Assembly: GCA_913041095.1 (NCBI GenBank)
Contig: CAJWIB010000072.1
Location: forward strand, 1-9,894
Reading direction: 5' to 3'
DNA from: an uncultured Rhodospirillaceae bacterium
Lineage (GTDB): Bacteria > Pseudomonadota > Alphaproteobacteria > Rhodospirillales > UBA2165
Length of the DNA stretch: 9,894 nucleotides
Part shown: positions 1 to 5,491 of the stretch, one piece after another
Layout: every line of letters starts with the position of its first letter
How positions within the stretch are numbered: position 1 is the first letter of the stretch
The notes under the pieces: generated by a model
What the model was told of the DNA's origin: nothing
Database searches by the model: none
The model's input: only the letters and a program-made list of their open reading frames with translations
Position numbers and translations under genes: made by a program

Positions 1-45
1 AAAAAAGCAACATATAATTATTTAGTTAATAAAAACAATTGGTTA

Positions 46-1263
46 TTAAAGTAGTGGCGTGGTTCCCTGCTCGCCTTCCAAGCCCAATACCCAGCGGCCG
101 TAATTGGTGCCTTGGACATCCCAATTAAGCCCAAATTGCGCCCGCCCAGCTTGGACATTTCTAAAGATACGCTGAAGATGCCGGTCGAGGAACAGCTCGC
201 CAGCACCCCCAGCATAAAAGATGCGTTCAATCGCTTTGCCGGCGAGCTGAGAGGCGTAACTGCCTTCCAAAATCAGGCGGGCATGCGGATCGCGAGGAAC
301 CGGCTTACCCTCACCGATAAATCTCATCGCTTCCCGCGTATTTTGCCGGATTAGCAGTTTGGCAGCATCAAGTTCAGCAGCTGATTCGGCGATCCGCAAT
401 TGCAGGCTTTGGAAGTCAGCGATTTTAGCGCCATGACGGGAAGTTTTATCCTTGATGTCGGCGACGAATATATCAAGTGCGCCGACCGCCATACCGACGA
501 CGACCGATGCCAAAGTATAAGGACCAAGTGCGTGATGGCCGACTTTATAGACGCCGTAATCATAAAGCCCTGTGCCCGGCGGACGCTCGCCGCCAATAAA
601 GGCGCGACTATCCGGTACAAAGACATCTTTCATTTCAAGATCGTGACTGCCGGTTCCAGCCAACCCAACCACTTGCCAGGTGTCCAATATGGTTACGTCA
701 GTGAGCGGGATCAGCGTGGAAAGCAATCTGTCGCTGCCTTCGATATCGCTACCACCGGCAAAAAACCAATCGGCATGATGGCAGCCGCTGGAAATCACCA
801 TAATGCCATTACCGATATAACCGCCAACGGTTTTTTTAAAAGCGCCACTGTTCATCTTGGCGGAAGATATGATCGTATTGGGGTTAGTGCCCCAAACCTC
901 ATCCTGCACATCAAAATCGAAATTGGTGATCATTAGTGGGTGGCCGCCGCAAACGCCCATGATCCAGCCGGTCGAGCCGCAGCCTTCGGCTATTGCCAAA
1001 GTGAGGTCACAGAGCGTCTCCCAGCCCATTTCATAACCGCCATAGCGTTTGGGCTTCATAGTATTGAAAAGTCCGGCCGCAAGCATTTCGTCGAGATTTT
1101 CCTGCGGGATGCGCCGTTCTTCTTCGCAACGCTCTGTTCGGCTGCGCAAATTCGGGATCAGTGCTTTAGCTCGTTTAACCAATTCTTCGGGTAAAGGTAT
1201 GTTGGTGTCTATATCTAAAGTGTTTGGTGATTTTGAGTTGGGCGGCATAAATAAATTCCCCAT
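46..1263 (-). CDS. Flavin-dependent monooxygenase, acyl-CoA dehydrogenase fold (HsaA-like group D)
   Basis: This 405-residue protein has the length and layout of group D flavin monooxygenases, the oxygenase components that hydroxylate phenolic or aromatic substrates using FADH2 or FMNH2 from a separate reductase. The helical N-terminal domain (about 25-120) contains IAEGCGSTGW (91-100). The middle beta domain (about 125-225) ends in GLAGTGSHDLEMKDVFVP (200-217), a hallmark of the family. The C-terminal helical domain covers about 245-400. The active-site glutamate base of true acyl-CoA dehydrogenases is not evident, which favours a monooxygenase. Near the C-terminus AGRAQFGLNWD (372-382) matches the family segment that usually reads A-x-x-H, but here Gln377 stands at the histidine position. 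Two starts are possible: Met1 at 1263 has no Shine-Dalgarno, whereas Met6 at 1248 has GGGGAA about seven bases ahead, so the protein may be 400 residues. No flavin reductase partner lies in the window. The aromatic substrate is inferred, not seen. Confidence 0.85.
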   Translation of the reverse strand: MGNLFMPPNSKSPNTLDIDTNIPLPEELVKRAKALIPNLRSRTERCEEERRIPQENLDEMLAAGLFNTMKPKRYGGYEMGWETLCDLTLAIAEGCGSTGWIMGVCGGHPLMITNFDFDVQDEVWGTNPNTIISSAKMNSGAFKKTVGGYIGNGIMVISSGCHHADWFFAGGSDIEGSDRLLSTLIPLTDVTILDTWQVVGLAGTGSHDLEMKDVFVPDSRAFIGGERPPGTGLYDYGVYKVGHHALGPYTLASVVVGMAVGALDIFVADIKDKTSRHGAKIADFQSLQLRIAESAAELDAAKLLIRQNTREAMRFIGEGKPVPRDPHARLILEGSYASQLAGKAIERIFYAGGAGELFLDRHLQRIFRNVQAGRAQFGLNWDVQGTNYGRWVLGLEGEQGTTPLL

Positions 1264-1359
1264 TTATTTTTTTATAAAATCAATTTTTAAAAAAGTTTTG
1301 CAGCTAATATTTAATCATACCGTTTTTTGCAGCGTTACAAAATGCAATGTTCGGCATAG

Positions 1360-1455
1360 GTTATATCAAATTATCGTTCCAAGGTACCGGGTGCTGGAAT
1401 GATAAATGCATCGCCAGCACCGACGCCCCAGCTCATATCGATCCATTGATATAAC
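1360..1455. repeat. Long imperfect inverted repeat enclosing a second hairpin
   Basis: The arms GTTATATCAA (1360-1369) and TTGATATAAC (1446-1455) are perfectly complementary over 10 bases. After a three-base mismatch, ATCG (1373-1376) pairs again with CGAT (1439-1442), giving 14 matches in 17. Inside lies GGTGCTGG (1390-1397) against CCAGCACC (1414-1421), an 8-bp stem with a 16-base loop. Together they form one nested stem-loop of 96 bases. It lies about 100-190 bases upstream of the monooxygenase start and 240 bases upstream of tctC. It could be a structured leader RNA, a pair of operator sites, or the remnant of a small palindromic element. The repeats are seen directly; the role is not known. 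Confidence 0.55.
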
Positions 1456-1476
1456 TTAATAAAATGAACCCGGTAC
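1384..1476. repeat. Second 9-bp inverted repeat, interleaved with the first
   Basis: GTACCGGGT (1384-1392) is the exact reverse complement of ACCCGGTAC (1468-1476). Its left arm lies inside the larger 1360-1455 repeat and its right arm outside it, so the two pairings cross. In RNA they would form a pseudoknot or exclude each other. A third pairing, ATCGTTCCA (1373-1381) with TGGAATGAT (1395-1403, one G-T pair), competes with both. The function is unknown. Confidence 0.45.
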
Positions 1477-1492
1477 ACTTTTACAATGTTAA

Positions 1493-1660
1493 CTATTTGA
1501 TCGGTACTGCAACTCGGGCAAGAGTGCCTTTGCCATCTTGCCCTGAAAGTATAGTCGCATCACCGCCTTGTTGGCGGGCGATCTCTTGAATGATTGACAG
1601 CCCCAACCCACATCCATTAGCGTCAGCTGTCTTGAAGCAGTTCCCCTCAAAAGATAGCTT
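1493..1660 (-). pseudogene. Relic of a sensor histidine kinase C-terminus (HATPase domain G2 box to stop)
   Basis: Reading the minus strand from 1660 to the TAG at 1493-1495 gives about 55 residues that follow the end of a histidine kinase ATPase domain. GCGLGLSIIQEIARQQGG is the G2 box and following helix. It leads into a strand-turn-strand ending in GQDGKGTLARVAVPIK and the stop. Just before it, FEGNCFKTADAN resembles the FEPFF-type F box with local damage, and an in-frame TAG (1661-1663) closes the frame upstream. The N, G1 and HisKA regions are missing, because tctC begins at 1695 in the opposite orientation. The fragment is therefore a truncated, non-functional remnant. TctD/TctE two-component systems commonly lie next to tctCBA and control it, so this may be the last piece of the transporter's own sensor. 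It could equally be an unrelated kinase truncated by the rearrangement that brought the transporter in. Confidence 0.72.
1632..1660 (+). promoter_or_regulatory. Possible sigma-70-type promoter for tctC
   Basis: TTGAAG (1632-1637) and TAGCTT (1655-1660) are separated by 17 bases, and a start near 1667 would give a leader of about 28 bases. The -35 matches the consensus at four of six positions but the -10 at only three of six. The candidate lies inside the kinase relic, so the promoter would have arisen or been exposed after truncation. It is a weak call made from spacing and similarity only. Confidence 0.22.
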
Positions 1661-1682
1661 CTAAACTTACGCCAATTTAAAC

Positions 1683-1689
1683 AGGAGAG
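1683..1689 (+). promoter_or_regulatory. Ribosome binding site of tctC
   Basis: AGGAGAG lies five bases ahead of the ATG at 1695. It is the strong Shine-Dalgarno that fixes the start and places the twin-arginine signal at the N-terminus. Confidence 0.8.
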
Positions 1690-1694
1690 TAACA

Positions 1695-2693
1695 ATGTTT
1701 TTGCTTAAACAAAAAACCAATCGTCGTGTGTTCTTGGGCACGCTGGCGGCAGTTGGCCTAGGTGTTTCCGTTCTTGGTGCGCCGGCTGGAGCAGCAAATA
1801 TCGATAAAATTCACTTCTTGATTCCAGGTGGTGCTGGTGGTGGCTGGGACGGAACCGCTCGCGGTACCGGTGAAGCCTTGACCAAATCCGGCATCATTGC
1901 CTCGGCATCCTATGAAAATATGTCTGGCGGCGGCGGCGGTAAAGCCATCGGTTACTTGATTGAAAACGCCAAATCTAGTCACGGTACTCTGATGGTGAAC
2001 TCCACCCCGATTGTGATCCGGTCTCTGGTTGGCCGTTTCCCGCACAACTTCCGTGACCTGACCATGATTGCTGGCACCATTGGTGATTATGCGGCCATCA
2101 TCACCGGCAAGAATAGTCCTTATAAAAACTTTAAAGACCTTGTCGCGGCTTACAAAAAGAATCCGAAAAAAGTCTCTGTCGGCGGCGGTTCCGTGCCGGG
2201 TGGCATGGATCACCTTGTCGCGGCTATGGCTTTCCAATCAGCGGGTGCAGACCCGACCAAAGTTAAATACATTCCTTATGATGCCGGTGGAAAACTCAAT
2301 GCTGCTATCTTGTCCGGTGAAGTTGCAGCCGGTTCGACCGGTTTCTCTGAAGCTGTTGCTCTAGCAAAATCCGGCGAAATGCGCATTCTCGCGGTAACGT
2401 CTGATCAGCGGGTTGCTGCGTTCAAAGGTGCTCCTACTCTTAAAGAACAGGGCTATAATGCAACATTTGTTAACTGGCGTGGTTTCTTTGCTGCTCCCGG
2501 ATTGCCGGCAACCAAAGCCAATGCATACCGGGCGGCCATCGCCAAAATGTACAAAACTCCTGAATGGGAAGCTGTGCGGGCGCGTAATGGCTGGGTGAAC
2601 ATTCACAACCCAGGTAACAAATTTGTTTCCTTTCTCGAAAATCAGGAAAAAGTTATCAAGAACTTGATGATAAAACTTGGTTTCTTAAAATAG
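1695..2693 (+). CDS. tctC: Tripartite tricarboxylate transporter periplasmic substrate-binding protein (TctC/BUG family)
   Basis: This 332-residue extracytoplasmic receptor delivers a carboxylate ligand to the TctA/TctB membrane complex. The N-terminus has an Arg-Arg pair (10-11) in TNRRVFLG, a hydrophobic stretch (about 14-29) and APAGAA (29-34) before the mature start. It therefore looks like a Tat signal peptide rather than an ordinary Sec one. There is no lipobox cysteine. The mature protein starts with the family's first strand and glycine loop, IPGGAGGGWDGTAR (43-56). In BUG proteins the aspartate of this loop helps hold a ligand carboxylate. The GGGWD-x-TAR wording is close to citrate-type TctC proteins, but the ligand cannot be deduced, since BUG relatives bind citrate, aromatic carboxylates, amino acids and nicotinate. 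It is the first gene of the transporter unit and is followed by a stem-loop that probably keeps its expression above that of the membrane genes. Confidence 0.93.
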   Translation: MFLLKQKTNRRVFLGTLAAVGLGVSVLGAPAGAANIDKIHFLIPGGAGGGWDGTARGTGEALTKSGIIASASYENMSGGGGGKAIGYLIENAKSSHGTLMVNSTPIVIRSLVGRFPHNFRDLTMIAGTIGDYAAIITGKNSPYKNFKDLVAAYKKNPKKVSVGGGSVPGGMDHLVAAMAFQSAGADPTKVKYIPYDAGGKLNAAILSGEVAAGSTGFSEAVALAKSGEMRILAVTSDQRVAAFKGAPTLKEQGYNATFVNWRGFFAAPGLPATKANAYRAAIAKMYKTPEWEAVRARNGWVNIHNPGNKFVSFLENQEKVIKNLMIKLGFLK

Positions 2694-2702
2694 ATTTATT
2701 AA

Positions 2703-2728
2703 GCCGGAGCTCATTATTGAGTTCCGGC
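2703..2728 (+). terminator. Intercistronic stem-loop between tctC and tctB
   Basis: GCCGGAGCTC (2703-2712) pairs with GAGTTCCGGC (2719-2728) across a six-base loop, giving ten pairs with one G-U. It begins nine bases past the tctC stop. No T-run follows directly: the next long T stretch is at about 2750-2756. It therefore looks more like a transcript-stabilising or attenuating hairpin than a full terminator. This arrangement is common after binding-protein genes that must be made in excess over their permease. Confidence 0.7.
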
Positions 2729-2770
2729 CTATCACCATCGCGCGAATTGTTTTTTTGAAGGGGGAATTCC

Positions 2771-3256
2771 ATGACGCTTGACCGTGCCATTTCTGGATTA
2801 TTCCTCCTCCTCTGTCTCATCTATGGCTACACGGCCTTTGTTACCATGGAGGCCAATCTCCTCCCATTCGAGCTGAACATGACGTTCCTGCCGAACACTA
2901 TGCCAAAATGGCTGAGCGTGCTGGGCGTCATCATTGGTCTGGTTGTAGTTGTTCAAACCAGCCCTAAAGCCCAAGCCGAAATTGATGAGGGTGAAATCGA
3001 TTACCGCAATTTGCGGCAGTATAAGCTCGCCCAGGCAATTTTTCTTTTAGGCCTAATGATCGCTTATGCCTTGCTGTTGCGCCCCATCGGTTTTATCGCC
3101 GCAACGACCTTGTTTCTGGCCGGCGGCGGTATGATCCTGGGCGAGCGGAATTATAAATTGCTGCTACCGATTGCGATATTTACCGCCTTTTTAATTTGGT
3201 ATCTGGTGCAGGAACTGCTCGGTATTTTCCTTAGACCTTGGCCCTGGTTTATTTGA
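2771..3256 (+). CDS. tctB: Tripartite tricarboxylate transporter small membrane subunit (TctB family)
   Basis: This 161-residue membrane protein is predicted to be the small permease subunit that pairs with TctA in the inner membrane. Hydrophobic segments lie at about 7-24, 47-63, 86-104, 106-123 and 129-154. The hydrophilic segment around 64-85, rich in acidic residues, separates the second and third, as is usual for TctB. TctB is poorly conserved, so the call rests on length, topology and position between TctC and TctA. AAGGGGG (2758-2764) stands six bases ahead of the ATG and supports the start. The gene ends 12 bases before tctA, and its stop overlaps the tctA ribosome binding site, so the two are translationally close. 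Confidence 0.88.
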   Translation: MTLDRAISGLFLLLCLIYGYTAFVTMEANLLPFELNMTFLPNTMPKWLSVLGVIIGLVVVVQTSPKAQAEIDEGEIDYRNLRQYKLAQAIFLLGLMIAYALLLRPIGFIAATTLFLAGGGMILGERNYKLLLPIAIFTAFLIWYLVQELLGIFLRPWPWFI

Positions 3257-3262
3257 GGAGGA
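3255..3262 (+). promoter_or_regulatory. Ribosome binding site of tctA overlapping the tctB stop
   Basis: GAGGAGGA begins within the TGA stop of tctB and sits six bases ahead of the tctA ATG at 3269. The overlap suggests that ribosomes ending on tctB help start tctA. Confidence 0.75.
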
Positions 3263-3268
3263 TGCCAG

Positions 3269-4786
3269 ATGCTTGAAGGAATTCTCCAAGGCCTGGAAGC
3301 CGCTATATCACTGCAAAATTTCATTATGGTGGTGGCCGGCTGTTTACTCGGCACCTTTATCGGCATGCTGCCGGGATTGGGGCCGATGTCAATTATCGCC
3401 ATCATGATCCCGGTCGCGATTAAGATCGGTGATCCGTCAGCTGCGCTTATTTTATTGGCAGGGGTTTATTATGGCGCAATTTTCGGTGGTTCAACGTCGT
3501 CGATCCTGATTAATGCGCCAGGCATTGCCGGCACGGTGGCGACCGCTTTTGACGGCTATCCGATGGCGCGTAAAGGTCTGGCTGGTAAAGCTTTGACGAT
3601 TGCCGCCATCGCGTCATTTACCGGCGGCACTGTTGGGGCGATTTTGTTGATGGGTTTTGCGCCAGCTCTGGCCACTGTCGCGCTGCTGTTTCATTCGGCT
3701 GAATATTTTGCCCTAATGATTGTCGGCCTGTCGGCGATTGCCGCCTTCGCCGGCACCGGCAATGTCGCCAAAGCCCTGATGATGACCGTACTCGGATTGG
3801 TTCTCGCGACCTTGGGGGAAAGTGCGCAGTTTAATGCACCGCGCTTCACCATGGGCATTCAGGATTTACAAAGCGGCATTAGTTTCATCACCCTCGCAAT
3901 GGCGCTCTTTGCTTTACCCGAAGCGCTTTATCTGGTGCTCGACCCGAAACGTTCCAACACCGGCGGGGCCGGCGGCGAGATCAAAGACCTGCGCATCACC
4001 AAGACCGAAGCCAAATTGATTGCGCCAGTGATCGGCCGCCAATCAATCCAGGGCTTTCTGATCGGCGTGATGCCCGGTGCTGGGGCCACCATCGCCTCAT
4101 TCCTGGGCTACGCAGTTGAACGCAATATCGCCAAAGGCGATGAACAGGCCGAGTTCGGCAAGGGCTCGGTCAAAGGCTTGGCAGCGCCTGAGACCGCCAA
4201 CAATGCCGCCTGCACCGGCTCCTTCGTGCCGTTGCTGACCCTTGGTATTCCCGGTTCCGGTACGACGGCGATATTGCTCGGTGCCCTGATCGCGCTCAAT
4301 GTGACGCCCGGCCCAAGAATGATGGTCGACAACCCGACAATCTTTTGGGCAGTCATTATTTCGATGTATGTTGGCAATGTCGTGCTGTTGATCCTCAATT
4401 TGCCGCTGATCCCCTACATCGCCAAACTTCTCTTGGTGCCACGCAATTATCTGATCCCGTTCATTTTGTTTTTCACCATGATGGGCAGCTATATCGGCCA
4501 GAATAATGCGACCGAACTGTTGATGCTGACCAGCATGGGCGTTGCCGCCACCATCATGCGCTTCGCCGGTTTCCCGCTAGCGCCGATGCTGATCGGCTTT
4601 ATTTTGGGCCAAATGTTGGAAGACAACTTCGCCCGGGCGATGAACCTGACCGATGGTGTCAGCTTTATGTGGGAGCGCCCGATGACGACAGCGTTGCTGG
4701 TCCTCGCAATTGTGCTGATCTTCCTGCCGTCAATCCGTGAGCAACTCGCCAAACTGAGGCGTAAAGGGGTTGCCGACGGGGACTAA
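3269..4786 (+). CDS. tctA: Tripartite tricarboxylate transporter large membrane subunit (TctA family)
   Basis: This 505-residue polytopic membrane protein is the large transport subunit, driven by ion gradients in studied relatives. It shows the two related family signatures. The first half has GMLPGLGP (32-39) followed by YYGAIFGGSTSSILINAPG (67-85) and the DGYPMARKG loop (95-103). The second half has GVMPGAGAT (266-274), APETANNAA (306-314) and LGIPGSGTTAILLGAL (325-340). The internal repeat of a P-G-x-G loop and a GGSTSSI or GSGTTAI segment fits the inverted-repeat architecture of the family. Many hydrophobic stretches fill the remainder, and the C-terminus is short and basic. In the first signature most relatives have P-G-E where this protein has P-G-I, a small deviation next to the putative substrate path. 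It is co-directional with tctC and tctB, and a carbonic anhydrase gene follows after 23 bases. Confidence 0.94.
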   Translation: MLEGILQGLEAAISLQNFIMVVAGCLLGTFIGMLPGLGPMSIIAIMIPVAIKIGDPSAALILLAGVYYGAIFGGSTSSILINAPGIAGTVATAFDGYPMARKGLAGKALTIAAIASFTGGTVGAILLMGFAPALATVALLFHSAEYFALMIVGLSAIAAFAGTGNVAKALMMTVLGLVLATLGESAQFNAPRFTMGIQDLQSGISFITLAMALFALPEALYLVLDPKRSNTGGAGGEIKDLRITKTEAKLIAPVIGRQSIQGFLIGVMPGAGATIASFLGYAVERNIAKGDEQAEFGKGSVKGLAAPETANNAACTGSFVPLLTLGIPGSGTTAILLGALIALNVTPGPRMMVDNPTIFWAVIISMYVGNVVLLILNLPLIPYIAKLLLVPRNYLIPFILFFTMMGSYIGQNNATELLMLTSMGVAATIMRFAGFPLAPMLIGFILGQMLEDNFARAMNLTDGVSFMWERPMTTALLVLAIVLIFLPSIREQLAKLRRKGVADGD

Positions 4787-4809
4787 ACCCATTACCAACG
4801 CGGCTAGAT

Positions 4810-5430
4810 ATGTCACTACAAAAATTAATTGAAGGCTTCCAAGCCTTCCGTAAAACCTATTACGAAAGTAAGCCGGATTTTTACCGCACGTTGATCAAGA
4901 GCGGACAGCACCCAAGTGTCATGGTGATTGCGTGCTCAGACAGCCGGGTCAACCCGTCGATCATCACCAAGGCTGAGCCGGGTGATCTGTTCATTGTCCG
5001 CAACGTCGCTAATTTGGTGCCGCCTTACGAACCTAACAGCCGCTATCACGGTACCAGCGCGGCCTTAGAATATGCGGTGCGGGATTTGGCGGTGTCGCAC
5101 ATTATCGTCCTCGGCCATTCACACTGCGGCGGCATTCGCCGCTTATTGGAAGGCGACAAAGCTGAAGAAGCCCGCGAGTTTATCGACGGCTGGATGTTGA
5201 TTGCCGATCTCGCCCGCGGCGGGGGGCTCAATGACGAGGCGGCCATCCGCGCCGCCGAGCGTAATGCGGTAACGGTCTCGCTGACCAACCTTCTCACTTT
5301 CCCTTGGGTGCGCGACCGGGTCTATGACGATAAACTGAAACTGCATGGCTGGTGGTTTGACCTCGAAGCCGGCGAAATGCTTGAGCACAAATCCGGCGGT
5401 GCCTGGACGGCACTGATTGGGCAGGAGTAA
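4810..5430 (+). CDS. Beta-class carbonic anhydrase
   Basis: This 206-residue enzyme interconverts CO2 and bicarbonate in the cytoplasm. All expected zinc and catalytic residues are visible: Cys42, Asp44 and Arg46 in ACSDSRVNP (41-49), and His103 and Cys106 in GHSHCGG (102-108). The Asp44-Arg46 pair is the conserved dyad of beta carbonic anhydrases. YHGTSAALEYAV (79-90) is also typical. No signal peptide is present, and the length is normal. The ATG lies 23 bases after tctA, with only a poor Shine-Dalgarno (CGGCTAGAT) ahead, so it probably depends on the tct transcript. The placement links CO2/bicarbonate handling to uptake of the transporter's substrate, for example for a decarboxylating or carboxylating pathway, or for pH balance. 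That link is inference; the enzyme class is secure. Confidence 0.95.
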   Translation: MSLQKLIEGFQAFRKTYYESKPDFYRTLIKSGQHPSVMVIACSDSRVNPSIITKAEPGDLFIVRNVANLVPPYEPNSRYHGTSAALEYAVRDLAVSHIIVLGHSHCGGIRRLLEGDKAEEAREFIDGWMLIADLARGGGLNDEAAIRAAERNAVTVSLTNLLTFPWVRDRVYDDKLKLHGWWFDLEAGEMLEHKSGGAWTALIGQE

Positions 5431-5441
5431 ATAACACTACG

Positions 5442-5463
5442 CCGTCAAGCCCGTGTATGACGG
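5442..5463. other. Small hairpin after the carbonic anhydrase gene
   Basis: CCGTCA (5442-5447) and TGACGG (5458-5463) form a perfect 6-bp stem around a ten-base loop, 11 bases past the carbonic anhydrase stop. With no T-run it is not a terminator by itself, but it sits directly ahead of one and may support it. Confidence 0.4.
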
Positions 5464-5469
5464 AGGAAT

Positions 5470-5490
5470 AAAGGTGCCTGGTACCTTTTT
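5470..5490. terminator. Probable bidirectional terminator between convergent units
   Basis: AAAGGT (5470-5475) pairs with ACCTTT (5483-5488) around a seven-base loop, and the right arm runs into TTTTT (5486-5490). It lies between the stops of the carbonic anhydrase (plus) and the CoA ligase (minus, stop at 5492-5494), where a two-way terminator is expected. On the minus strand the T-run is only partial, so termination is probably stronger for the plus-strand unit. The stem is short. Confidence 0.55.
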
Positions 5491-5491
5491 C

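Larger units (their letters stand above)
1264..1694. other. 431-base gene-free region between the divergent monooxygenase and tctC genes
   Basis: No intact gene is visible here. From 1264 to about 1330 it is very AT-rich, with runs of A and T, as expected of a promoter and leader for the minus-strand monooxygenase. A weak candidate on the minus strand is TTGTAA (1335-1340) and TATGAT (1314-1319), with a short 15-base spacer. Positions 1360-1476 hold overlapping inverted repeats. A 21-codon minus-strand frame (1371-1436) is GC-richer and reads MSWGVGAGDAFIIPAPGTLE near its start. It has a coding-like, cupin-like flavour but no ribosome binding site, so it may be another decayed 3' end. Positions 1493-1660 carry a histidine kinase relic. 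The tctC promoter and Shine-Dalgarno fill the remainder. Confidence 0.6.

Noticed and set aside
26..49. TTAATAA/TTATTAA inverted repeat at the end of the monooxygenase gene
   Set aside because: All seven pairs are A-T and it overlaps the stop codon, so it is too weak to call a terminator in such AT-rich sequence.
400..936. 178-codon plus-strand open frame
   Set aside because: It lies wholly antisense to the well-supported flavin monooxygenase gene, has no ribosome binding site and shows no recognisable motif.
1489..1695. 68-codon minus-strand open frame over the kinase relic
   Set aside because: This frame has no meaning. The kinase similarity is in a different minus-strand frame (1493-1660).
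1758..2237. 159-codon minus-strand open frame inside tctC
   Set aside because: It is antisense to a secure binding-protein gene, low-complexity in composition, and resembles no family.
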